Shown here: piece after piece, positions 17,765 through 25,359 of the stretch
Numbering within the stretch: position 1 is the stretch's first letter
Layout of the letters: the number at the start of each line of letters is the position of its first letter
Assembly (NCBI RefSeq): GCF_006538745.1
Contig: NZ_BJLR01000030.1
Location: 296,317 to 360,316 of the forward strand
Length of the DNA: 64,000 nucleotides
Direction of reading: 5' to 3'
Origin: Cellulomonas cellasea
Lineage (GTDB): Bacteria; Actinomycetota; Actinomycetes; Actinomycetales; Cellulomonadaceae
Notes under the pieces: generated by a model
What the model saw: the letters and a program-made list of their open reading frames with translations, nothing else
Told to the model about the DNA's origin: nothing
The model's database searches: none
Position numbers and translations under genes: made by a program

Positions 17765-18550
17765 TCAGCTGCGGCGCAGGACCGGGTTGCGCAGCGTGCC
17801 GATGTCCTCGATCTCGCACTCGACGATGTCGCGGTCCACGATCGGGCCCACGCCGGCCGGCGTCCCCGTGAGGATCACGTCGCCGGGCAGCAGCGTGAAG
17901 ACCTCGGAGATGTACGAGATCAGGTACGCGACGTCGAAGATGAGCTGCGACGTGCGCCCGTCCTGGCGGACCTCGCCGTTGACGCGCGCGCGGACCGCCA
18001 GGTCGTCGACGTCGAGCCCGGGCACGACCCACGGGCCGATGGGGCACGACGTGTCGAAGCCCTTGGCGCGGGCCCACTGGTCGTCGGTGCGCTGGATGTC
18101 CCGGGCGGTCACGTCGTTGGCGACGGTGAAGCCGAAGACCTGGCCGAGCGCGTGCTCGGGGGCCACGTCCTTGGTGACCTTGCCGATGACGACCGCGAGC
18201 TCGGCCTCGTGGTCGACGTGCTCGGTCCACGGGGGCAGGACGATCGGGTCGTCGGGCCCGATCACCGAGGTGTTGGGCTTGAGGAACAGCAGCGGCGCGA
18301 CGGGCAGGTCGTTGCCCATCTCGGCGGCGTGCGCGGCGTAGTTTCGGCCGACGCCGATGATCTTGGAGCGCGGGATCACCGGCGCGAGCAGGCGCACGCG
18401 GTCGTCGTCGAGCGGGACCTGCTCGCCGGTCGGCTGGACCGGCGTGTAGATCGGGTCACCCGTCAGGACGACGAGCTGCTCCGATCCCGGGTCCCCCTCG
18501 ACGAGGGCGTAGCGGGGGTCGTCGCCGGTCGTGAATCTCGCGATGCGCAC
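17765..18550 (-). CDS. Fumarylacetoacetate hydrolase family protein
   Basis: A 261-residue FAH-fold enzyme. The metal-binding residues are in [12 protein letters not shown] and the catalytic region in [23 protein letters not shown] and [13 protein letters not shown] are further hallmarks. Members hydrolyse C-C bonds of beta-keto acids or decarboxylate oxaloacetate or isomerise catechol-cleavage products; which applies here is not decided. It sits directly upstream of gltX (52 nt), as in many actinobacteria, and TAGGGT lies 6 nt before the GTG. Confidence 0.93.
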   Translation of the reverse strand: MRIARFTTGDDPRYALVEGDPGSEQLVVLTGDPIYTPVQPTGEQVPLDDDRVRLLAPVIPRSKIIGVGRNYAAHAAEMGNDLPVAPLLFLKPNTSVIGPDDPIVLPPWTEHVDHEAELAVVIGKVTKDVAPEHALGQVFGFTVANDVTARDIQRTDDQWARAKGFDTSCPIGPWVVPGLDVDDLAVRARVNGEVRQDGRTSQLIFDVAYLISYISEVFTLLPGDVILTGTPAGVGPIVDRDIVECEIEDIGTLRNPVLRRS

Positions 18551-18589
18551 GCGCCCACCCTAGTCGGGCGACGCACGCCGAGCCGTGTC

Positions 18590-18638
18590 GCGGGACGCCC
18601 GGCGCGGCGGTCCGGGAGCCGGGCGCCGCACGTCCCGC
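18590..18638 (-). terminator. Probable terminator
   Basis: GCGGGACG and CGTCCCGC enclose a second GC-rich hairpin, directly after the stop of the methyltransferase gene that ends at 18645. Confidence 0.45.
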
Positions 18639-18644
18639 CGCACG

Positions 18645-19466
18645 TCAGGCGCGCGCGAGCACCTCGCCGTGCACGATCGAGAACCAGCCGTCCTCGGCGG
18701 TCCCCCACTCGCGCCACGCGTCCGACAGGTGCTCGAGCGCGACCTCGTCCGCGAGCCCGTGCGCGATCGCCTGCGCCGCGAAGTTCGACGCGACCGCGCG
18801 GTCCGCCCACAGGCTCGACCACCACGTGCGGTCCTCGGGCGTCGCGTAGCACCACACCCCCGCCGAGGGCGCGATGCCCGCGGGGTCGAACCCGGCCTGA
18901 CGCACCCAGCTCAGCAGGCGGCGGCCCGCGTCGGCCTCCGCGTGGTTCGCCTGCGTGACCTCGTGGTAGAGCGTGAGCCACTCGTCGAGCCCGGCCGACG
19001 GCGGGTACCAGGTCATCGCGGCGTAGTCGGCGTCGCGGACCGCGACGATGCCGCCCGGGCGGGTGACGCGCCGGATCTCGCGCAGCGCCGCGACGGGGTC
19101 GACGAGGTGCTGGAGCACCTGGTGGGCGTGCACGACGTCGAAGCTCGCGTCCGGGTAGGGCAGCGCGTACACGTCGCCGACCTCGAACGCCACGTTCGCC
19201 GCGTCGGCCTCGGTCGCCGCCTCGCGCGCCACCTCGACGACCTTGGCCGAGCGGTCGATGCCGACGACGTCGCCGGGGCTCACGCGCGACGCGAGGTCGA
19301 TCGTGATGGTCCCGGGGCCGCAGCCGACGTCGAGCAGCCGCTGCCCCGGCTGGAGCGACGGCAGGAGGTAGGCGGCGGAGTTCTCGGCGGTGCGCCAGCG
19401 GTGCGAGCGCAGCACGCTCTCGTGGTGCCCGTGCGTGTAGACGTCCTGGGGCGACTCGATGCTCAC
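18645..19466 (-). CDS. Class I SAM-dependent methyltransferase
   Basis: A 273-residue methyltransferase of the UbiE-like type. SAM motif I is LLDVGCGPGTITIDLA, then VVGIDRSAKVV, and VVHAHQVLQHLVDPVAALREI with VTRPGGIVAVRDADY. The N-terminal YTHGHHESVLRSHRWRTAENSAAYL is typical of a conserved actinobacterial family with no proven substrate. TACAGT is 5 nt before the GTG start, so the mRNA may be leaderless. It is divergent from the membrane acyltransferase-like gene. Confidence 0.93.
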   Translation of the reverse strand: MSIESPQDVYTHGHHESVLRSHRWRTAENSAAYLLPSLQPGQRLLDVGCGPGTITIDLASRVSPGDVVGIDRSAKVVEVAREAATEADAANVAFEVGDVYALPYPDASFDVVHAHQVLQHLVDPVAALREIRRVTRPGGIVAVRDADYAAMTWYPPSAGLDEWLTLYHEVTQANHAEADAGRRLLSWVRQAGFDPAGIAPSAGVWCYATPEDRTWWSSLWADRAVASNFAAQAIAHGLADEVALEHLSDAWREWGTAEDGWFSIVHGEVLARA

Positions 19467-19601
19467 CCCGCACTGTAGACGCGCACCCGGGGCTCGTTTC
19501 AAGCACCGGAACGCGAAAGTCCGCGTGCTGAGACCGGGCGGCCTGGCCATGGACCGGCCTCCGCCCAGGACCCGCACAGGCGCCGGCGGTACCGTGACCC
19601 G

Positions 19602-20792
19602 ATGCAGCGGATCGTGGGCGTCGATGTCGCACGGGGGCTCGCGGTGCTCGGCATGTTCACCGCGCACCTCGCCCCCGGTGCCGCGGGCGACCCGTGGCCG
19701 CGCGGCGCGGTGCAGGTCGCCGACGGGCGCTCGGCGGCGGCGTTCGTGGTCCTCGCCGGGATCTCCGTCGCGCTGCTGTCCGGCGGCTCGCGGCCCGTCG
19801 ACGGCGTGCGGCGCGCCCAGGCCCGGCTCCGGGTCCTGGTGCGCGGGGTGCTGCTCGTCGCGCTCGGGGTCGTGCTCGTCGCGCTCGGGACCCCCGTCGC
19901 GGTGATCCTGCCCGCGTACGGCGTGTACTTCGCGGTCGCGATCGGCTTCCTCGGCTGGTCGGCGCGCGCGCTGCTCGCCGCGGCCGCCGTCGTCGCCGTC
20001 GTCGGCCCCCCGGTCACGTTCCGCGTCGGCGACTGGCTCGTCGAGCACGAGAAGGCGACCGCGCTGACGGACCTCGTCGTCGGTCACTACTACCCCGCGG
20101 GCATCTGGACGGCGTACGTGCTCGCGGGGCTCGCGGTCGGCCGGCTCGACCTCACCGCGGCGCACGTCCGGCGCGCCCTGCTGCTCGGCGGCACGGGTGT
20201 CGCGGTCCTGGCCCACCTGGCGTCGGCGGTGCTCATGCGCCTCGTGCCCGGTGCGCGCCCCGAGGTCGGCCCCGGTCGCTACCTGACGACCGAGCCCCAC
20301 GCGGGCACGACGCTCGAGGTCGTCGCCAACACGGGCGTGGCGCTCGCCGTGCTCGCGCTGTGCCTCGTCGTCGCCGACCGCTGGCCGCGCCTCACGAGCC
20401 CCCTGGGCGCGACGGGTGCGCTCGCGCTCACGGCGTACACCGTGCACGTCGCCGCGATCGCGGCGCTCGGGGACGACGTCGTGTGGGAGCCGACGGATCG
20501 CGTGTGGCTGGCGTTCCTCGTCGTGACCGTCGTCGCGTGCACCGTGTGGCGCGCGACGCTCGGGCGCGGGCCCTTCGAGCGCCTGCTGCACGCGGTCTCG
20601 ACGCGGGCGAGCGACCTCGGCGCCGACGGGCCCGGGCGCACGCCGTCGGTCGACGGCCGCGGGACGACGGGCGCCGGGGGGCTCCCGCCGGGCTCGACCT
20701 CGACGCTCGGCCCGGAGGCTCCCGGCGACGCTGTGACGTCGGGGACCCCGGCGACGCCGGTCACGGCCAGGGGCCGAGCTCCGGGAGGCTGA
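19602..20792 (+). CDS. Polytopic membrane protein, DUF1624/DUF418 (HGSNAT-like)
   Basis: A 396-residue membrane protein with about ten hydrophobic segments. The N-terminus RIVGVDVARGLAVLGMFTAHLAP is the signature of the heparan-alpha-glucosaminide acetyltransferase-like (DUF1624) family; the C-terminal half resembles DUF418. Members are thought to move acyl groups across the membrane; the substrate is unknown. The last 60 residues are Pro/Gly/Thr-rich and run into the convergent gene, overlapping it by 32 bp. TACCGT is 6 nt before the ATG. Confidence 0.85.
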   Translation: MQRIVGVDVARGLAVLGMFTAHLAPGAAGDPWPRGAVQVADGRSAAAFVVLAGISVALLSGGSRPVDGVRRAQARLRVLVRGVLLVALGVVLVALGTPVAVILPAYGVYFAVAIGFLGWSARALLAAAAVVAVVGPPVTFRVGDWLVEHEKATALTDLVVGHYYPAGIWTAYVLAGLAVGRLDLTAAHVRRALLLGGTGVAVLAHLASAVLMRLVPGARPEVGPGRYLTTEPHAGTTLEVVANTGVALAVLALCLVVADRWPRLTSPLGATGALALTAYTVHVAAIAALGDDVVWEPTDRVWLAFLVVTVVACTVWRATLGRGPFERLLHAVSTRASDLGADGPGRTPSVDGRGTTGAGGLPPGSTSTLGPEAPGDAVTSGTPATPVTARGRAPGG

Positions 20793-21516
20793 CCGGCTCG
20801 CCGTCGCGCTCGGCAGTGACGGGCCCGGACGGCTCACGCCCCGCGAGCCACGCGACGAGGTCCTCGGCGCGCTCGGCGTGCACGCGCACGAGCCCGCCGT
20901 CGCCGAGCTCCCACCGCGACGCTCCGCCGCCGGGGACGAGCGCGACGAGCACGCCGGCGGGCACGCGCGGCGCGAGGAACTCGACCAGGTGGTCGAGCAG
21001 CGCGGGCGACCACACGTCCTGCCCGACGCCCAGGTCGAGGTCGACGAGGTGGATCCCGAGCTCGCGCCACCACGCGTGCGCGACGGCGGTCGCGGGCTGG
21101 TCGCGGTAGCGCGTCGGGGCGTCCCAGTCCTCGGGCCCGAGGGCCGCGAGCGCCGACTCGACGCGCAGCGCCGCCGCGAGCGCGTCGCGCGCGTGCACCT
21201 CCGCCGGCGCGCCGGCACCGGCCTCGATGGCGGCGTCGCGCCCCGGGCGACCGCCGTCGTAGAAGTCGACGAGCCGGCGGGCGCGGGCGTGCTCGAGCTG
21301 GCGCGCGGCGCTGGAACCGACCCCGGCGAGGTGCGCGAGCACGTGGCCGCGCGTCCACCCCGGCAGGCGCGACGGCGCCGCGACGTCGGCGTCGGTCAGC
21401 CGCACCAGCACGTCCTCGAGCACGCCGCGCAGCCGCTCGACGTCCGCGACCACGCCCCGCCCCACCACGTCCGACTGCTCCGCGGGTGTCAGGGCCACAA
21501 CCTCGTCCGGGTCCAT
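20761..21516 (-). CDS. Maleylpyruvate isomerase (MDMPI) family mycothiol-type protein
   Basis: A 251-residue protein. The N-terminal DinB-like four-helix domain has LPGWTRGHVLAHLAGVGSSA, with the metal-binding His typical of mycothiol-dependent maleylpyruvate isomerases and related transferases; HAWWRELGIHLVDLDLG supplies more metal-ligand histidines. The C-terminal ~90 residues form the usual sterol-carrier-like MDMPI_C domain. The reaction is unknown. It overlaps the upstream pyridoxamine-oxidase-like gene by 28 bp, so the two are one operon. Confidence 0.85.
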   Translation of the reverse strand: MDPDEVVALTPAEQSDVVGRGVVADVERLRGVLEDVLVRLTDADVAAPSRLPGWTRGHVLAHLAGVGSSAARQLEHARARRLVDFYDGGRPGRDAAIEAGAGAPAEVHARDALAAALRVESALAALGPEDWDAPTRYRDQPATAVAHAWWRELGIHLVDLDLGVGQDVWSPALLDHLVEFLAPRVPAGVLVALVPGGGASRWELGDGGLVRVHAERAEDLVAWLAGREPSGPVTAERDGEPVSLPELGPWP

Positions 21517-22157
21517 CCCGTCGACTCCTTCCGGTACACGGCGCGCACGTGCGCGCGCTCGGGGCTCCCCTGCCAGAACTCGATCTCGTCGGGCACCACG
21601 ACCCAGAGCTGCCACTCGGGCAGCACGAGCGCCCGGTCCGCGTCCGCGCGCGCCGTCGCCTCGTCGATCGCCGCCACGAGCTCGGCGTGGGAGCCGAGCG
21701 GCTCGCCCGGCCGGGTCGCGAGCGCCGCGCCGCGGGACGCCGGGGAACGCTCCCGGAAGTCCGCGGCCGACGCCTCCGCCCCCGCCGGGTGCGCCCGGCC
21801 GGTGAGCCGGACCTGGCGCGCGAGCGTGGGCCAGTAGAAGGTCGCGGCGACCGCGGCGTCCGCGGTGAGGTCCTGGACCTTGCGGCTGCGGGCGTCGGTC
21901 GCGAAGTGCCAGCCCTCGGCCGTGACGTCCTTGAGCACCACGACGCGGGCCGAGACCGAGCCGTCCGCGCCGCGCGTCGAGACCGTCATGGCCTGCGGCG
22001 CCGGCGCCCCCGCGTCGATCGCGCCGAGGACCCACTCCTCGAAGAGCGCGTGCGGGGCGTCGGGGGCGTCGTCGGGCTCGAAGGTCGGCAGGTCGGCGCC
22101 GAACGCCGGGGTGCGGCGCAGCCGGTCGCGCAGCGTCGGGCCCGCGGGGTCGCTCAT
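21489..22157 (-). CDS. Pyridoxamine 5'-phosphate oxidase-like flavoprotein
   Basis: A 222-residue protein of PNPOx size. FMN-binding segments are visible: AMTVSTRGADGSVSARVVVLKDV, FATDARSRKVQDL and FYWPTLARQVRLTGRA (each a known PNPOx block). The C-terminal WTRTRLWP matches the substrate-binding end of PdxH, with Arg where PdxH has its RLxP-type ending. A role in oxidising pyridoxine/pyridoxamine phosphate to PLP is likely but not certain. Start at ATG 22157 gives MSDPAGPTLRDRLR, as in relatives. Confidence 0.8.
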   Translation of the reverse strand: MSDPAGPTLRDRLRRTPAFGADLPTFEPDDAPDAPHALFEEWVLGAIDAGAPAPQAMTVSTRGADGSVSARVVVLKDVTAEGWHFATDARSRKVQDLTADAAVAATFYWPTLARQVRLTGRAHPAGAEASAADFRERSPASRGAALATRPGEPLGSHAELVAAIDEATARADADRALVLPEWQLWVVVPDEIEFWQGSPERAHVRAVYRKESTGWTRTRLWP

Positions 22158-22259
22158 GCGGGGCGTGCGTCGCACGACGCTCGGAGGGGACGGGGGGCCA
22201 CGCCGGGGTGCGTCACCCGGTCAGTATCTCCGCCGGGCGCCCGTCCGCGGAAGGGCAGG

Positions 22260-22646
22260 TCAGACGAGTGCCGCGACCGTGAGGACGACCGCGAGCGCCG
22301 GGACCAGGCCCTGCGTGAGCGCGGCGCGCGCCATCCGGCGGTCCGTGAGCACGAGGACCAGCGCCGCCGCCGCCATCGATCCGCACGCGAGGAGCACCAG
22401 CGCGGCACCCACGTCGCGCCGGCCGGACGCTGCGAGCGCGATCCCGACGACCGCGCCGACCGCGAGGAACAGGTTGTAGAAGCCCTGGTTGTACGCCCAC
22501 GGGCGCACGGCGGCGACGTCCTCGGTGCGGGTGCGGAAGCGGGCGTGGACCTCGGGGCGCTCGAAGCGGACGGACTCGAGCACGAAGATCACGACGTGGA
22601 ACGCGGCGGCGAGCGCAGCGAGGACGAGGGCGAGGGTCAGCAGCAT
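22260..22646 (-). CDS. DUF1304 membrane protein
   Basis: A 128-residue protein with four predicted membrane segments. AAFHVVIFVLESVRFERPEV at the N-terminus and VRPWAYNQGFYNLFLAVGAVVG in the middle are the DUF1304 hallmarks (the Asn-Gln-Gly-Phe-Tyr-Asn core). Function unknown. GATGCT lies 6 nt before the ATG. It is divergent from the gene at 22745. Confidence 0.9.
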   Translation of the reverse strand: MLLTLALVLAALAAAFHVVIFVLESVRFERPEVHARFRTRTEDVAAVRPWAYNQGFYNLFLAVGAVVGIALAASGRRDVGAALVLLACGSMAAAALVLVLTDRRMARAALTQGLVPALAVVLTVAALV

Positions 22647-22744
22647 GCGGCCAGCATCCTCCGTCCCGGACCCGCGGCGGGACGCGCACGCCTCCGGGTC
22701 CCGGGCGGGCGGGGGCGGCGGCCCGGGCGACCTACCCTGGACGG

Positions 22745-23653
22745 GTGGAACCGACCGCCGAGCGCCGCGTGCTGCCCGCCGAGGAGTGGGCCGGCGTCGC
22801 GCGTGATCACGCCGCGCGGGCCGACGCGCTGACGCAGGCGCACCGGGCGCGCCGGGCGGCGGGGTCGCGCCACGCGATCGACGACTTCCTCTACGACTAC
22901 TACAACACGAAGCCTTCGCTGCTGCGCCGGTGGCACCCGGGGGCCGGCACCGGGCTCGCCCCCACGCCCGACGGGCCCGCGGAGCACGCGGTGTGGCGTT
23001 GGTACCGCACGGGGGACGACGGGGTCGTCGAGCTCGACACCGGGGCGTTCCTCGCCGAGCGCGGCGACACGGTCGCGTTCGTGCACACGCTGCTCGCGCA
23101 GACCGCGGCCCGGCCCGCGCACACCGGCTGCCTCGGGCTCCACGAGTGGGCGATGGTCTACCGCCAGGACGACGAGCGTCGCCGGCACACGCTCCCCCTG
23201 CGCCTCGGGCGGGAGGGCACGGACGCGGTCGTCGAGCAGCTGCCGCTGCAGTGCACCCACTTCGACGCGTTCCGGTTCTTCACGCCCGACGCCGTCCCAC
23301 GCAACCGGGCGCCGCTGACCCGCGAGACCCAGGTCGCGCGCGAGCAGCCGGGGTGCCTGCACGCGAACATGGACCTGTTCAAGTGGGCGTCGAAGCTCGG
23401 CCCCGCGGTGCCGGGCGCGCTGCTGCTCGACTGCTTCGCGCTCGCGCGGGACATCCGCACCCTCGACATGCAGGCCTCGCCGTACGACGTGACGTCCCTC
23501 GGTGAGCGAGCCGTCGCGATCGAGACCCCCGAGGGCAAGGCCGAGTACGTCGCGCGGCAGCGCGGGTTCGCCGAGCGTGCGGCGGTCCTGCGGGCCCGCC
23601 TGGTCGATGTGGCCGCCGGGCTGCTGCCGGTGCGCGAGCCCCTCGCCGGATGA
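22745..23653 (+). CDS. Conserved actinobacterial protein of unknown function
   Basis: A 302-residue soluble protein. Conserved-looking blocks are DFLYDYYNTKPSLLRRWHPG, CLGLHEWAMVYRQ, QCTHFDAFRFFTP and CLHANMDLFKWASKLGP. Such proteins are often labelled 3-methyladenine DNA glycosylase in actinobacterial genomes, but I see no helix-hairpin-helix or other glycosylase motif, and treat that name as unsupported. Several His and Cys residues in short blocks could bind metal. TACCCT lies 6 nt before the GTG start. Confidence 0.75.
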   Translation: MEPTAERRVLPAEEWAGVARDHAARADALTQAHRARRAAGSRHAIDDFLYDYYNTKPSLLRRWHPGAGTGLAPTPDGPAEHAVWRWYRTGDDGVVELDTGAFLAERGDTVAFVHTLLAQTAARPAHTGCLGLHEWAMVYRQDDERRRHTLPLRLGREGTDAVVEQLPLQCTHFDAFRFFTPDAVPRNRAPLTRETQVAREQPGCLHANMDLFKWASKLGPAVPGALLLDCFALARDIRTLDMQASPYDVTSLGERAVAIETPEGKAEYVARQRGFAERAAVLRARLVDVAAGLLPVREPLAG

Positions 23654-23706
23654 CGGCGCGATTTCCGCGACGCGTTCCCCCGCGAATCCGGAAACGGACA
23701 TTTTAC

Positions 23707-23720
23707 GTGACGTTCATCAC
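23707..23720. promoter_or_regulatory. CRP/GlxR-type site before the 32-residue peptide gene
   Basis: GTGA-CGTTCA-TCAC, flanked by AC and GA. It is followed by a possible -10 element TAATAC at 23749-23754 with no recognisable -35, as at promoters that need an activator. The AT-richer DNA from 23695 to 23760 stands out from the surroundings. Confidence 0.5.
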
Positions 23721-23788
23721 GACGGAGGCCGCCGCGGCGATTTCCGGGTAATACTTCTGGCACACCGACCGCCGACATGGGAGGGGCC

Positions 23789-23887
23789 ATGGAGATGACG
23801 AGCACGGACGAGATGACGAGCGCCGCGGACGAGCGCGACGAGATCAGCTTCACGAGCGTGAGCAACCCGCGCCGCGTGCGCATCTGA
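23789..23887 (+). CDS. Candidate 32-residue peptide, unknown
   Basis: An ATG with GGGAGGGG 4-11 nt upstream opens a 33-codon frame. The product begins MEMTSTDEMTSAADERDE, an acidic stretch, and ends ISFTSVSNPRRVRI, a Ser/Thr-containing basic tail. A GTGA-N6-TCAC site and a TAATAC element lie upstream, and a 20-bp hairpin begins 20 nt after the stop, so the locus looks like a complete small transcription unit. I do not recognise the family. The acidic leader and short polar tail recall ribosomally made, modified peptides, but no modification enzyme is adjacent. The next gene encodes an S66 peptidase. Confidence 0.5.
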   Translation: MEMTSTDEMTSAADERDEISFTSVSNPRRVRI

Positions 23888-23906
23888 GCAGCACGCACGC
23901 CGAGCG

Positions 23907-23952
23907 TCGAGGCCCGGTGCAGCCCGCAGGAGCGGGCCGCACCGGGCCTCGA
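23907..23952 (+). terminator. Strong hairpin after the peptide gene
   Basis: TCGAGGCCCGGTGC, an A-C mismatch, GCCCGC, loop AGGA, GCGGGC, GCACCGGGCCTCGA. Twenty base pairs in all; no clear U tract. Confidence 0.7.
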
Positions 23953-24245
23953 GCATTCTCCGGACCGGTCGCCCGACGCACGCCGCAGGCGAGTGCGGCG
24001 CTCGGGCCGCGACGCTCGCGCGACCGGGAAGGAATTCTTTCGAGCGTCACCTGCGGCTCGGGTGGCGGCATTGTTGGTCACGTGTTCAAATACGTCGCCG
24101 CCCCACCTCGCGCCGCGTTCTGGCGCCTCGGGACATGACCTCGCGCAGCCGCCGGCCGAGCCGGCCTGACCGCCGCGTTCGAGCGGGGTCGAGTCCGGTC
24201 CGCCCGGCCTGCCCGGTCGGTCGGCCCGCCTGCGAGAATCCCCGC
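23953..24245. other. Non-coding stretch before the S66 peptidase
   Basis: About 290 nt without a convincing gene. It includes locally AT-richer DNA near 24028-24045 (GGAATTCTTTCGAGCG) and 24070-24095. GAGAAT at 24234-24239 lies 6 nt before the next ATG and may be that gene's -10 element. Open frames here lack family similarity or a ribosome binding site. Confidence 0.5.
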
Positions 24246-25277
24246 ATGACGCCCCGGTACCCCGACCCGCTGGTCCCCGGCGACCGCATCGCCGTCACCG
24301 CGCCGTCCGCCGGTGTCGCGCCCCGGCACCGCGCGCGGCTCGACCACGCCGTCGCGACCCTGGAGTCCCGCGGCTACGAGGTCGTCCTCGGCGAGTGCCT
24401 CGACGGCTCGGGTCCCGTGAGCGCCCCCGCGGCGCAGCGTGCGGCCGAGCTGACCACGATGCTCGTCGACCCGGCGGTGCGTGCCGTCGTCCCGCCGTGG
24501 GGCGGCGTGCTCGCGATCGACCTCGTGCGGCTGCTCGACTGGGACGCGATCGCCGCCGCGCGGCCGACGTGGTTCGTGGGCTTCTCCGACACCGCGACGC
24601 TGCTCACCGCGATGACGCTGCGCACCGGCGTCGCGACCGTGCACGGCCCCAACCTCATGGACGTGCCGTACGCGACGCCGGCACCGCTGCTGTCGTGGCT
24701 CGACGTCGCGGAGGCGCCGACGGGGACCCCGCTGCACCAGGGCCCGTCCGCGCTTCACGTCGGGGGCGGCTGGGACGACATCGAAGCGAACCCGACGGTC
24801 GACCGGTACACGCTCGACACCCCCACGGCGTGGGTCCGGCTCGACGGCGGCGCGGACGACGTCGTCGCGCGCGGTCGCCTCGTCGGCGGGTGCCTCGAGA
24901 CCGTCACGCACCTGGCCGGCAGCCCGTACGGGGACGTGCCGGCATTCGTGCGGGAGCACGCCCCCGAGGGGGTCGTGGTCTACGTCGAGGCGTCCGAGGA
25001 CAGCGCGTTCGGCGCCGCCCGGCGGCTGCACGGGCTGCGGCTCGCGGGCTGGTTCGACGACGCGGCGGCGGTGCTCGTCGGCCGCACGAACGCGCCGGAC
25101 TCCCCCGGCTTCAGCCAGCACGACGCCGTCCGGGACGCGCTCGGGGACCTCGGCGTCCCGGTCGTCGCCGACGTCGACTGCGGGCACGTCCCGCCCCAGA
25201 TGACGCTCGTCAACGGCGCCCTCGCGACGCTCACGTGGCGCGGCGACGAGCGCTCGCTGGTGCAGGAGCTCGTCTGA
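24246..25277 (+). CDS. S66 family serine peptidase (LD-carboxypeptidase / MccF-like)
   Basis: A 343-residue S66 peptidase. The nucleophile is Ser114 in FVGFSDTATLL, preceded by the PPWGG oxyanion region; the acid is in VVYVEASEDSAF and the His in DVDCGHVPPQMTL. The family includes LdcA, which trims murein tetrapeptides, and MccF, which cuts the aminoacyl-adenylate antibiotic microcin C. The long segment VDRYTLDTPTAWVRL before the Glu resembles the MccF side more than LdcA, but this is a reading by eye. Start at ATG 24246 gives MTPRYPDPLVPGDRIAVTAPS, the family N-terminus. Confidence 0.9.
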   Translation: MTPRYPDPLVPGDRIAVTAPSAGVAPRHRARLDHAVATLESRGYEVVLGECLDGSGPVSAPAAQRAAELTTMLVDPAVRAVVPPWGGVLAIDLVRLLDWDAIAAARPTWFVGFSDTATLLTAMTLRTGVATVHGPNLMDVPYATPAPLLSWLDVAEAPTGTPLHQGPSALHVGGGWDDIEANPTVDRYTLDTPTAWVRLDGGADDVVARGRLVGGCLETVTHLAGSPYGDVPAFVREHAPEGVVVYVEASEDSAFGAARRLHGLRLAGWFDDAAAVLVGRTNAPDSPGFSQHDAVRDALGDLGVPVVADVDCGHVPPQMTLVNGALATLTWRGDERSLVQELV

Positions 25278-25298
25278 GGGGCCGCACGGGGCGGCCCC
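25278..25298 (+). terminator. Terminator after the S66 peptidase
   Basis: GGGGCCGC and GCGGCCCC with a 5-nt loop, directly after the stop codon. Confidence 0.6.
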
Positions 25299-25359
25299 GC
25301 ACCTCGCGCGTCCCGTCCGACGGGAGCACGATGGCGTGATCCGTGAGCGGGGGGGCGAC

